DNA of 64,000 nt, taken from positions 124,001 to 188,000 of the forward strand of contig NZ_JANCMW010000006.1 of assembly GCF_029207565.1 (NCBI RefSeq), read 5' to 3'. Below are positions 33,695-42,009 of the stretch, in pieces; within the stretch, counting starts at the first letter, position 1; every line of letters begins with the position of its first letter. The notes beneath the pieces are model-generated. The model saw only the letters and a program-made list of their open reading frames with translations, searched no databases and was not told the DNA's origin. Source of the DNA: Marinobacter iranensis. GTDB taxonomy: Bacteria > Pseudomonadota > Gammaproteobacteria > Pseudomonadales > Oleiphilaceae. The position numbers were made by a program, and so were the translations under genes.

Positions 33695-35295
33695 TGAAAC
33701 GATTAGACACAACGATTGATACGGAAAGCGATGGGTTTCGTCAGCGCAGTGAAGAATATCAGGTCCTGCTAGACCAGCTGGGCGAAAAGCTGGACTGGGC
33801 ACTCGGCGGCGGCGGTGAAAAGATGGTGAAGCGCCATCACGAACGCGGCAAGATCCTTGTGCGTGACAGGATCGACCTCCTGGTAGATTCGGGCACCGCG
33901 TTCATGGAGCTGACGCCTCTGGCCGGATACGGACTCTATGAAAACGAGCTGCCCGCAGCCGGGATCGTGACTGGAGTCGGCACGGTGCGCGGCACGAGCT
34001 GCATGATCATCGCCAACGATTCGACGGTGAAAGGCGGCAGCTTCTACCGAGAGACCATCAAGAAGCATATCCGCGCACAGGAAATCGCCTTCGAAAACCG
34101 TCTTCCGGTGCTTTATCTCGTGGACTGCGGCGGCGCGAACCTCAACCAGATGGAAGAGGTGTTCTACGACGAAAGCCATTTCGGTGGCACCTTCCACCGC
34201 CAGTGCCGAATGTCGGCGCAGGGCATCCCGCAGCTTGCCATCGTGTTTGGCGAATGTACGGCGGGCGGTGCGTATATCCCCGCACTCTGTGACGAATTCA
34301 TCATGGTCGAAGGGCAGGCGTCGATCCACCTCGGCAGTTCCCAAATTGTGAAGGCCGCGATCTCGGAAACAGTTGATCGCATGGAACTAGGCGGCGCCGA
34401 GATGCACTCGCTCATCTCGGGGGTCAGCGACCATCTCGCCCCCAACGAGGCCAGCGCCATCGGGCGTCTGCGCGACATGGTTGAGGCGCTAAACTATCAG
34501 CAGCCCTATTCGTTCGAGCGAAAGCCGACCGTCGAACCACTATATGACATCGACGAGCTGCCCGGCATCGTCGGCACCGACCTGAGACGTCCTTTCGACC
34601 CGCGCGAAGTCATCGCGCGCCTCGTAGACGGCAGCGAGTTCCACGAGTTCAAGCCCGCATGGGGCGACACACTGGTCTGCGGTTTCGCGCATCTTGAAGG
34701 TTTCCCCGTCGGCATCGTGGCCAACAACGGAGTGCTCTTTGCCGAGGCATGCTTAAAAGGGGCGCATTTCATCGAGCTGTGCGACCAGCGCGGCATTCCG
34801 CTGGTGTTCCTGCAGAACACCACCGGCTTTATGGTCGGCAAGGAAGCGGAGCGCAACGGTATAGCGAAGCACTCGGCTAAGCTGGTCTATGCAATGTCGA
34901 ACACACATGTTCCGCGCTACACCGTGATCATTGGCAGCTCTTACGGTGCCGGAAATTACGGCATGTCCGGTCGCGGCTTCCGTCCGCGTTTCCTGTTCAT
35001 GTGGCCCAATGCACGATTCGGGGGCATGAACCCCGATATTGGCAGTGCAGTTCTTATGGATCTGCGACGCGGCTCGATCTCGCGCGAGGCCGGCACCGAA
35101 GCTTCCGACGCGGAATACGAAGCCAAGATGCGCAAGATGTTCGAGGAAAAATCGGATCCCTATTTCTGCACCGCGCGTCTGTTCGATGACGGGATCATCG
35201 ATCCACGGGACACCCGTCGGATCCTGGGCCTGTGCATCGCGCTTGGATTCACCCGACCGGAAATTCCGAGCCACCGGCCCGTGTATAGGATGTAA
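33694..35295 (+). CDS. Acyl-CoA carboxylase, carboxyltransferase (beta) subunit
   Basis: A 533-residue two-domain crotonase-fold carboxyltransferase of the propionyl/methylcrotonyl/geranyl-CoA carboxylase class. N domain: KMVKRHHERGKILVRDRIDL, PAAGIVTGVGTVRGTSCMII, VDCGGANLNQMEEVF and FGECTAGGAYIPALCDEFIM. C domain: QNTTGFMVGKEAERNGIAKH, IGSSYGAGNYGMSGRGFRPR and WPNARFGGM. It transfers CO2 from carboxybiotin to an acyl-CoA. The overall pattern is nearest methylcrotonyl-CoA carboxylase beta, but the substrate may differ. Followed three bases later by the biotin carboxylase subunit. Confidence 0.93.
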   Translation: MKRLDTTIDTESDGFRQRSEEYQVLLDQLGEKLDWALGGGGEKMVKRHHERGKILVRDRIDLLVDSGTAFMELTPLAGYGLYENELPAAGIVTGVGTVRGTSCMIIANDSTVKGGSFYRETIKKHIRAQEIAFENRLPVLYLVDCGGANLNQMEEVFYDESHFGGTFHRQCRMSAQGIPQLAIVFGECTAGGAYIPALCDEFIMVEGQASIHLGSSQIVKAAISETVDRMELGGAEMHSLISGVSDHLAPNEASAIGRLRDMVEALNYQQPYSFERKPTVEPLYDIDELPGIVGTDLRRPFDPREVIARLVDGSEFHEFKPAWGDTLVCGFAHLEGFPVGIVANNGVLFAEACLKGAHFIELCDQRGIPLVFLQNTTGFMVGKEAERNGIAKHSAKLVYAMSNTHVPRYTVIIGSSYGAGNYGMSGRGFRPRFLFMWPNARFGGMNPDIGSAVLMDLRRGSISREAGTEASDAEYEAKMRKMFEEKSDPYFCTARLFDDGIIDPRDTRRILGLCIALGFTRPEIPSHRPVYRM

Positions 35296-35298
35296 AAA

Positions 35299-37254
35299 AT
35301 GACGGAGTTTCTTACTGCCCCGAACCCGATTCGGACCGTTCTAGTCGCCAACCGTGGCGAGATCGCCTGCAGGATCATGCGCACCTGTCACCGGCTCGGC
35401 TTGCGAACGGTAGCAATCTATTCCGAAGCGGATAGCGAAGCACTTCATGTAAAACTGGCTAACATAGCCATCTGTGTCGGCCCGGCTGCGTCTTCGGAGA
35501 GCTACCTCAAGATCCCAGCGGTCATCGAGGCGGCGAAGACGAGCGGCGCGGAGGCGGTTCACGCCGGTTACGGCTTCCTGTCGGAGAACGCTAATTTCGT
35601 GAAGGCCTGCGAAGAGGCAGGGCTCATCTTCGTTGGTCCTTCCTCCCATGCGGTGGCCGAGATGGGTTCGAAAATCAAGGCCCGCCACATCGCCAAGGAG
35701 GCCGGCGTACCGACCGTGCCTGGTTTCGAAGGTGTGAACGCCGGCTATGACGAGCTGGCGAAAGCCGCCAGTGAGCTGGGCTACCCGGTCATGATCAAGG
35801 CTAACTCGGGCGGTGGTGGGCGCGGGATGCGACAGGTCACCAGCCCCGACGCGCTAAAGGCGGCGATCAATTCAGCCCAGCAGGAGGCCGGTGCGTCCTT
35901 CGGGGACGACTCGGTGTTCATCGAGAAGCTGATCGAATCGCCCCGGCACCTCGAGGTGCAGGTCTTTGGCGACGGCCGTGGCGGTGCGCTGCATTTCTAC
36001 GAGCGTGACTGCTCAGTGCAGCGTAATCACCAGAAGGTGATCGAGGAGGCGCCCGCGCCGAACCTGCCCGAAGCGGTGCGCGAGAAGCTACTGGAAAGCG
36101 CACTAAAATTGACTAGCGAGATGGAATATGCCGGGGCCGGCACCGTCGAGTTCATCATGGAGGCCGGTGGTGACAGCCCATATTTCCTCGAGATGAACAC
36201 GCGCTTACAGGTTGAGCATCCGGTAACCGAAGAAATCTGCGGCGTCGACCTCGTGGAGTTCCAGCTGCGCCTGGCCGCCGGGCTGCCGTTGCCACTGACG
36301 CAGGATCAGATCGTGCCAAAGGGTCATTCGATCGAGGTGCGGATCACCGCCGAGCGTCCCGAGAGCGGGTTCATGCCCGGCACCGGCACGTTCCTCGAAG
36401 TTAACGGGCCGGCGGGGCTTCGGTTCGAGACCGGGGTGGCAACGGGCTCGACCGTCGGGACCAACTATGACTCGATGTTGGCCAAGCTGATCAGCTACGG
36501 GCCTGACCGGGAAAATGCGCGGCGCCATCTAATCGACGGACTCAAGTCACTGTCAATGATCGGTGTGCCGACGAACCAGGCCTTCCTGATCGACTGTTTG
36601 GAGGCCAAAGCCTTTGCGGACAGCACGTTCACGACGGGGTTTCTAACCGAGACCTTTCCAGACGGCTGGTCGCCGAACGCGGACGAGCTGACACGGCTGC
36701 GCGGTGCGGCGGCAAGGGCGTCCTTCGACACGGGCGAAGATGACCCACGCCAGCGTCGCGACGGATTCCGCACCATTTACAACCGCCGGGGGGCGCGCAC
36801 CGACTTCGTCGTTCAGGACAATTTCGGCACCGCGGAGCTGACGCTCTGGACCGGCAGCTGCAGCGCGGTGGAGGTGGACGGGAAAAGCTTTGATATGACG
36901 GATGTCGAGGCGACCTTCTTCGAGGGCCCCGATACACTCTACGCGACGCGCAATGGGTTGACGATCGCCGCGAATATCGTGGCCGCGTCCGATGCCAAAC
37001 TCGGCGGAGTGGGAACGGGGCTTTCCGAAGGTGATATCGCCGCTGGGCTGACCGGCCTTGTCACTAAGGTCTTTGTCACCGAAGGCGAAGAAGTCAAGAC
37101 TGGAACCCCGCTTCTGGAAATGGAAGCGATGAAGCTGGTGCACACCTTGACCGCACCGTTCGACGGCAAAGTGAGCAACATTTCGTGCGCGGATGGCGAA
37201 ACAGTACAGGTCAAGACGATCCTGATGTCGATTGAGATTGAGGAGGAAGAATAA
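35299..37254 (+). CDS. Acyl-CoA carboxylase, biotin carboxylase/carrier (alpha) subunit
   Basis: A 651-residue protein. Biotin carboxylase domain from the N-terminus: VLVANRGEIACRIMRTCHRL, ATP-grasp glycine loop KANSGGGGRGMRQV, ERDCSVQRNHQKVIEEAPAP and EMNTRLQVEHPVTEEI with metal-binding Glu and Asn. A BT/linker region follows (about 450-570), then the biotinyl domain with EMEAMKLVHT, where Lys carries biotin; the residue after it is Leu instead of the usual Met. It uses ATP and bicarbonate to charge biotin for the beta subunit. Stop overlaps the next start (TAATG). Confidence 0.95.
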   Translation: MTEFLTAPNPIRTVLVANRGEIACRIMRTCHRLGLRTVAIYSEADSEALHVKLANIAICVGPAASSESYLKIPAVIEAAKTSGAEAVHAGYGFLSENANFVKACEEAGLIFVGPSSHAVAEMGSKIKARHIAKEAGVPTVPGFEGVNAGYDELAKAASELGYPVMIKANSGGGGRGMRQVTSPDALKAAINSAQQEAGASFGDDSVFIEKLIESPRHLEVQVFGDGRGGALHFYERDCSVQRNHQKVIEEAPAPNLPEAVREKLLESALKLTSEMEYAGAGTVEFIMEAGGDSPYFLEMNTRLQVEHPVTEEICGVDLVEFQLRLAAGLPLPLTQDQIVPKGHSIEVRITAERPESGFMPGTGTFLEVNGPAGLRFETGVATGSTVGTNYDSMLAKLISYGPDRENARRHLIDGLKSLSMIGVPTNQAFLIDCLEAKAFADSTFTTGFLTETFPDGWSPNADELTRLRGAAARASFDTGEDDPRQRRDGFRTIYNRRGARTDFVVQDNFGTAELTLWTGSCSAVEVDGKSFDMTDVEATFFEGPDTLYATRNGLTIAANIVAASDAKLGGVGTGLSEGDIAAGLTGLVTKVFVTEGEEVKTGTPLLEMEAMKLVHTLTAPFDGKVSNISCADGETVQVKTILMSIEIEEEE

Positions 37255-37715
37255 TGGCCGGACTTTACTTCGAGGAGTTCGAAATTGGCAGGACCTTCGA
37301 CCACGAGTGGACGCGGACCCTGACCGAAACCGATAACAAGTGGTTTTCGCTGTTAACGATGAATCCACAACCGCTGCATATCGATAGCCATGCTGCAGCT
37401 AAGTCGGTATGGAAGAAACCGCTGGTCAATTCGCTGTTCACTCTCGGCTGCATGGTGGGCATGTCGGTGAACGATACGACCTTCGGAACGACGATCTCCA
37501 ATTTAGGCATGAGCGACGTGAAGTTCCCACATCCGCTGTTCGAAGGCGATACCATCCGCATCCGGACGACAGTTCTGGACAAGCGGGAGAGTAAGTCGCG
37601 TCCTGGCGAAGGCATTGTTACCCTGCGCCACGAGTGCTTCAACCAGGATGGTAAGCTGTGCGGGAGCTGTGACCGAGCCGCACTGATGTACATGCGCTCG
37701 ACGGGAGACGCGTGA
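37254..37715 (+). CDS. MaoC-like hydratase, mesaconyl-CoA-hydratase-like
   Basis: A 153-residue MaoC protein. It starts GLYFEEFEIGRTFDHEWTRT, then ETDNKWFSLLTMNPQPLHID with the Asp/His catalytic pair in N-P-x-x-L-H-x-D, PLVNSLFTLGCMVGMSVND and a KFPHPLFEGDTIRIRTTVLD edge. This form recurs next to CitE-type lyases, where it hydrates mesaconyl/branched enoyl-CoAs. In this operon it could form the 3-hydroxy (malyl-like) thioester that the lyase cleaves. Overlaps its neighbours by one and four bases. Confidence 0.88.
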   Translation: MAGLYFEEFEIGRTFDHEWTRTLTETDNKWFSLLTMNPQPLHIDSHAAAKSVWKKPLVNSLFTLGCMVGMSVNDTTFGTTISNLGMSDVKFPHPLFEGDTIRIRTTVLDKRESKSRPGEGIVTLRHECFNQDGKLCGSCDRAALMYMRSTGDA

Positions 37716-38467
37716 TGAAAATTTCCCGCCGAGTTCTGATCAGTGGCGGCACGGCTGGCATCGGTCTTGCGACCGCCCGCCTACTGCTTGAGCAGGGCGA
37801 CCGAGTGGTCATCTCTGGTCGCTCTCCCGAGCGCGGGGAGGCTGCCCTGCGCAGCCTTAACCATTCCGAAGCCTCGTTCATTGCCTGCGATGCTTCCGAC
37901 CCAGCGCAGTGCGGTGCTATGGTTGACATGGCGGCCGATCGCCTCGGCGGCATCGACGCACTCGTGAGCTCCGCGGGTGGCAATCCGCGCCCCCGGCTGC
38001 TGAAGGACACTCCCTGCGAGGACCTGCTCCCGAGCATCAACCGCTCGCTGGCTCCGACGATCCTGCCCGCCCGCGCTGTCCTGCCCCTCATGACGGATCA
38101 GGGCGGGGGCTCCATCGTCTGTTTCGCGTCCGACGCCGGGAAACTCTCGACGCCCGGCGAGGTCGCCATCGGCGCGGCGATGGCGGGCATCATCATGTTC
38201 TGCCGCGCCATGGCGGAAGAGACTAAGCGCAACGGCATTCGCGTCAACTGTATTACGCCCTCCATTGTGGAGGGCACCGAGCTGCATGATGACCTGATGG
38301 CCGACACCTTTGCCGGGAAACTCTTCACCAAGGCAAAGCTACGTGCCGACCTCGGAGTGGTGCAGGCGTCGGAAGTCGCCGCGTTGGCAGACTTCCTGAT
38401 CAGTGCGGAGGCCGTGCGTATTACCGGTCAAACCATTTCCATTACCGGCGGCATCTCGACTATATGA
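37712..38467 (+). CDS. SDR oxidoreductase (module 2)
   Basis: A 251-residue short-chain dehydrogenase: LISGGTAGIGLATARLLLEQ cofactor loop, SGRS (NADP-type), ALVSSAGGNPRPRLL in place of NNAG, GGSIVCFASDAG with the Ser region, and C-terminal RITGQTISITGGIS. The active-site Tyr-x-x-x-Lys position reads IGAAMAGIIMFCRAMAEETK, with no Tyr and no Lys, so ordinary SDR catalysis is questionable. It might be an unusual reductase or a pseudo-enzyme. Overlaps the MaoC gene by four bases. Confidence 0.82.
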   Translation: MMKISRRVLISGGTAGIGLATARLLLEQGDRVVISGRSPERGEAALRSLNHSEASFIACDASDPAQCGAMVDMAADRLGGIDALVSSAGGNPRPRLLKDTPCEDLLPSINRSLAPTILPARAVLPLMTDQGGGSIVCFASDAGKLSTPGEVAIGAAMAGIIMFCRAMAEETKRNGIRVNCITPSIVEGTELHDDLMADTFAGKLFTKAKLRADLGVVQASEVAALADFLISAEAVRITGQTISITGGISTI

Positions 38468-38570
38468 CATCGCCGTCACTGCTCAGGAAGAGCAAGTGCC
38501 GGTTGTTCGACTAGCGTCGGACGACCCGGCTTGGGGTAATTTTGAACACGGTAACTGTGAATTGGAAAAG

Positions 38571-39188
38571 ATGCGACTTTATACTGCGAAGACCATTGGA
38601 CGAAGCGCGAAGGCCGAGACCTCGCGCAATGAAATTCTATCAGCCGCAGCAAATATCATGCGCCGTCATGGTTACGCGGAGCTGACGCTGCGCAATGTTG
38701 CAGCCAAAGTGAACATGAAAGCGGGCTCGCTCTATTATCATTTTTCGTCCAAGGATGAGCTTGCCACTGAGGTCATGCGGATCGGTGTCGAGGCGGTGGA
38801 GCGGGACGTGCGCGAAGCGCTGGACCAGGTCAGTCCCATAGACAGCGAACAGCGCCTGATCACCGCGGTCCACATCCATCTCAACGCACTGTTGCGGAGC
38901 AGCGAGTTCGTCTCGTCGCATATTCGATGCTATCCCTTCGTGCCCGACCGCGTGAGGTTCGAGCTTCGCGAGGTCCGGCGCCGCTATGACCTTCTGTGGC
39001 TCGAGCTGATCGGTGAGTTCATTAATCGACCCGCGCGAGGAGACGAAGTGATCTACATCTGGCACATCCTGGTCGGCGCGCTAAACCAATCACTTGAATG
39101 GTTCAACCCGAATCGCCATTCGATCGACGATTATGCCCGGCAGATCGAAATAATGCTGAGGCAGTTCAGGAGTCAACGACCACTATGA
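38571..39188 (+). CDS. TetR-family repressor
   Basis: A 205-residue regulator from ATG 38571, within the operon. N-terminal HTH: RNEILSAAANIMRRHGYAEL then TLRNVAAKVNMKAGSLYYHF SSKDEL, the textbook TetR recognition region. The C-terminal helical ligand domain is not assignable to a subgroup. Its genes lie under two copies of CTAAC-N6-TAGATTAAC (32184, 33177), which are plausible operators. The ligand is probably a pathway acyl-CoA or acid. Stop overlaps the lyase start (ATGA). Confidence 0.92.
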   Translation: MRLYTAKTIGRSAKAETSRNEILSAAANIMRRHGYAELTLRNVAAKVNMKAGSLYYHFSSKDELATEVMRIGVEAVERDVREALDQVSPIDSEQRLITAVHIHLNALLRSSEFVSSHIRCYPFVPDRVRFELREVRRRYDLLWLELIGEFINRPARGDEVIYIWHILVGALNQSLEWFNPNRHSIDDYARQIEIMLRQFRSQRPL

Positions 39189-40054
39189 CCTACCGATCCT
39201 ATCTTTTCGTCCCGGCAGACAGTCCGAAGAAAATGTCAAAGGCCGGAGGGGGCGAGGCGGAGGCCCTGATCCTCGACCTCGAGGACGCAGTCGCCGATGA
39301 CGCTAAGGCAGAGGCACGGGGCATGCTGACCGAATTCCTCGCCGAGCCCATCGCGCCGGCCCGCTTCGTGCGAGTCAACGCAATGGATACCGGGCTGACG
39401 GAGGCCGACGTTGCTGCCACTGCCGCCCTGCACCCAGATGGCTACGTCCTTCCGAAGTGTAAAGGGCCCGGCGACGTCGAGGCGCTGGCCCGGCTGATCG
39501 ACAAGCACAACGGTCCGCGCGAGACGCAGATTATGGCGATTGCCACGGAAACAGTTCGCGCCGTACGCTGCCTCATGCGCGAGGACTGGTCGCATCCGCG
39601 CCTATCCGCAATCACCTGGGGCGGCGAGGACCTCGTGGCTGACATGGGCGCCTATTCTAATCGGTCGGCGGACGGTGACTATGCCTCACCTTTCGTGCTG
39701 GTCCGCGATCTGACCCTATTCGCTGCACTCGAAGCTGCTGTGGCGCCGGTAGATGCGGTCTTTACCAACTTCAAGGATAACGAGGGATTGGCGCGCGAGA
39801 CCGCCGCGGCCAGCGCAATGGGTTTCACCGGCAAGATGGCCATCCATCCTGCTCAGGTGCCCGTCATCAATGCAGCCTTCACTCCTCACCAAACACAGAT
39901 TGATTGGGCAAACAGAGTTCTTGAGGCCTTCGCCCGGGCCGGAACCGGCATCGCGCGTCTCGAGGGTGAGATGCTCGATTTGCCGCATCGCAAGCGGGCG
40001 GAGGCAATTCTTGCGACCGTGCGCCGGATCGAAACAGCTAAGGATTCATGGTAG
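39185..40054 (+). CDS. CitE/HpcH-type acyl-CoA lyase
   Basis: A 289-residue TIM-barrel lyase of the CitE-like family, ATG 39185 overlapping the TetR stop. It has YRSYLFVPADSPKKMSKAGG, EALILDLEDAVADDAKAEAR with metal-binding acids, RFVRVNAMDT (substrate Arg), YVLPKCKGPGDVE, IMAIATETVRAV with the Glu ligand, TWGGEDLVADMGA with the Asp ligand and KMAIHPAQVPVINAAF. Related enzymes cleave malyl-, methylmalyl- or citramalyl-CoA to acetyl- or propionyl-CoA plus glyoxylate or pyruvate. It would be the final C-C cleavage of module 2. Confidence 0.92.
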   Translation: MTYRSYLFVPADSPKKMSKAGGGEAEALILDLEDAVADDAKAEARGMLTEFLAEPIAPARFVRVNAMDTGLTEADVAATAALHPDGYVLPKCKGPGDVEALARLIDKHNGPRETQIMAIATETVRAVRCLMREDWSHPRLSAITWGGEDLVADMGAYSNRSADGDYASPFVLVRDLTLFAALEAAVAPVDAVFTNFKDNEGLARETAAASAMGFTGKMAIHPAQVPVINAAFTPHQTQIDWANRVLEAFARAGTGIARLEGEMLDLPHRKRAEAILATVRRIETAKDSW

Positions 40055-40129
40055 AGGCGCGGTTCGCGGGTGAGACTTTTGCGAGTGCAGAATGGGCCAC
40101 CCATGCCCGTCCGCTCCGATAGTGATAAG

Positions 40130-40270
40130 AATCCCAATGAGCCGTGTTGGGACACCGACGGCTACTGGAACCGATCAACAATGTGCCACCGGCAGAACGA
40201 GATGCTGCTTTAAGAACTACTGGGTCAGCTCAAGCAGGTAGCCTGATTCAGGTCAACGGGTCTCGAGAAA
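40130..40270 (+). mobile_element. IS3-family OrfB C-terminal scrap
   Basis: Frame reads HRRLLEPINNVPPAERDAAL, corresponding to the last residues of IS3-group OrfB (N-HRRLLEPIGNxPPAE). The scrap is followed by GSLIQVNGSRESG and a stop. No remaining transposase body. It marks the right border of module 2. Confidence 0.65.
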
Positions 40271-40414
40271 GTGGTTACCATTCAATGCAATATATCTCTA
40301 CTTCTTTTTCTGCACACAAGTTCAGAAGTGGACTGTATTAGTGAAACTAGCCTGGTCGCTACCGGGCACGAACTAGTCCAGCGCCCCGCCTATGGCTGAG
40401 CCACTCGCTTTCCC

Positions 40415-40640
40415 CTACGCTCGTGAAAGCAGCTTCATCCCGTCCGGACGAAGCTCTCCCTGAGGGGAAAGGTGCCGGTACAGCGTCTGCCGCGAGATAC
40501 CCAGCTCCTGGCATAGGTCTCCTACTTTGGTTTCCGGCTTTCCCATCGCGGCCATGGCCAGGCGCAGCTTGGCGGGCGTCATCTTGTAAGGTCGCCCTCC
40601 CTTGCGGCCGCGGGCCCGCGCGGAGGCGAGGCCTGCCTGC
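40415..40640 (-). pseudogene. Serine resolvase C-terminal scrap
   Basis: With one frameshift, the complement reads GLASARARGRKGGRPYKMTP then AKLRLAMAAMGKPETKVGDL and CQELGISRQTLYRHLSP, the helix E end and HTH of Tn3-type resolvases. The catalytic N-terminal domain is missing. Distinct in sequence from the complete resolvase at 42689-43243, so it comes from another transposon. Confidence 0.75.
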
Positions 40641-40804
40641 GATACGGCTCATTGAAGCTCGACTTCTAACAAAGTCTCACTCTCAGTGGGTGTAAAGCCG
40701 GAAAATGACAATCTCGGCCGCCAGGAGCATACTTTCGCGGGCAAATTTATTCATGTTAGAGGCGGTGCGGTGGATGGGAGTGAGTTTGTGCCACCTTTAT
40801 ACTG

Positions 40805-41047
40805 GTGTTCGGGGATGACTTCCCGGCACTAGAAGCTGAAAAGGGTGAGCAGCTGATCGAAGAGGCCTTCGAGATCGACAAGGTGGTGCACCGAGCCGTG
40901 GCCGAGAATTCCCTGAACCCGGTGGGCATCGAGCAGGACGTTCGCAAGACACTCCTGCCGAAGCTGTTCGGTCTGATCGGGCTGGATAAGGCTAAGGCCA
41001 TGCTCGATGAAGTGTTGCAGATCTTGCGAAACGGGGTGTCTAAGTGA
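40805..41047 (+). pseudogene. hsdR: hsdR 3' end
   Basis: The last ~80 codons of a type I restriction R subunit: VVHRAVAENSLNPVGIEQDV, then RKTLLPKLFGLIGLDKAKAM LDEVLQILRNG. This helical tail is the region that docks on the methylase. The rest of hsdR, and all of hsdM/hsdS, are gone. It is coupled to the YgjP-like peptidase gene by overlap at 41047, an arrangement seen in many type I loci. It may or may not be the other end of the relic at 1177-1891. Confidence 0.65.
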
Positions 41048-41826
41048 TGACGGCAGTTGATCCGGCTCAGGAAGATAAGCCCAAGGAGTACGGGTGCCAG
41101 TATGGTGACCGGGCCTTCCGGTATCATCTGTGTTATCTGCCCGGGCACAAGAAGGCATCCATCAAAGTATATGTTCATCCGAACAGTCAGGTTCAGGTGG
41201 ATGCGCCGGAGGGGGCCGGACTCCCGGCCATCAAGGCGGCCGTTCAGTGCCGGGCCCGGTGGATCCTCAAGCACCTGGATGACATCGAGGTGCGCACGCG
41301 CTACGTCCATCCCCGACAGTGGGTAAGCGGCGAGAGTATGTTGTACCTGGGCCGGCGGTATGTGCTGAAAGTCATCCCCGACCCCGAAAAACCAAGGGTG
41401 ACCTGTAAACTCATTGGCGGTCAGCTGCGTGTGCAAGGGGAAAAAGTAAGCCCAGAACGAATACAGAAGGCGGTTCGCCAGTGGTACCGGGATCAGGCCG
41501 AGGATGTGTTCCAGCGCCGGCTAGATCTGATGACCGAGAGGCTACCTTGGACTAAGACCGCGCCGCCTTGGCGCATCGTGGAGATGCAGACCCAGTGGGG
41601 CAGCTGCTCGCCGGAAGGGGCCGTTCTTCTAAACCCACACCTGGCCAAAGCGCCCACCCGGGCCATTGATTACGTGCTGCTGCACGAACTGTGTCACTTG
41701 GAAGAGCACAACCACAGCTCGCGCTTTTATGGACTGCTAGATCGGTTTATGCCGGAATGGCGAGCGATTAAAGAACATTTAGATGGGCAAGCTGAAGTGG
41801 TTCTGAGTGACAGGAAACCGGATTAG
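41047..41826 (+). CDS. YgjP-like (M48/DUF45) metallopeptidase
   Basis: A 259-residue protein, ATG 41047 overlapping the hsdR stop. The C-terminal catalytic region is clear: EMQTQWGSCSPEGAVLLNPH, AIDYVLLHELCHLEEHNHSS (HExxH zinc site with the later His) and RFYGLLDRFMPEW. The N-terminal ~130 residues form the usual all-beta part. Family members (SprT-like) are linked to restriction systems and to DNA-protein crosslink handling, with no settled role. Complete gene, so it may outlive the lost restriction system. Followed by a terminator at 41903-41926. Confidence 0.88.
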   Translation: MTAVDPAQEDKPKEYGCQYGDRAFRYHLCYLPGHKKASIKVYVHPNSQVQVDAPEGAGLPAIKAAVQCRARWILKHLDDIEVRTRYVHPRQWVSGESMLYLGRRYVLKVIPDPEKPRVTCKLIGGQLRVQGEKVSPERIQKAVRQWYRDQAEDVFQRRLDLMTERLPWTKTAPPWRIVEMQTQWGSCSPEGAVLLNPHLAKAPTRAIDYVLLHELCHLEEHNHSSRFYGLLDRFMPEWRAIKEHLDGQAEVVLSDRKPD

Positions 41827-41902
41827 TCGGCATTTGAGCTAAAAGCGTCTTTTATTCGATTTTATTATAACCAATAATTTTGTTATAATTTTCAGGTAAG
41901 AA

Positions 41903-41926
41903 AAAACCCGCTCAAGGGCGGGTTTT
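41903..41926. terminator. Bidirectional-type rho-independent terminator
   Basis: Stem AAAACCCGC (41903-41911) / GCGGGTTTT (41918-41926), loop of six. T-run on the plus strand and A-run on the left serve both directions. It ends the hsdR-tail/peptidase transcript. Confidence 0.85.
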
Positions 41927-42009
41927 AAAATCTTCATATGTCTACAGGGGGAGGCATCTTGCCAGCAAAATCCCGTAGCGCACGACCAATATAATAGGAG
42001 CTATTGCTT

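Noticed and set aside
33694..37254. Naming the carboxylase genes liuBD or atuCF
   Set aside because: The neighbouring enzymes (CitE lyase, two MaoC) differ from both pathways and the substrate pocket cannot be judged by eye.
40805..41047. Short independent gene of 80 codons
   Set aside because: Content and coupling to the YgjP-like gene match the 3' end of hsdR; there is no independent ribosome site.
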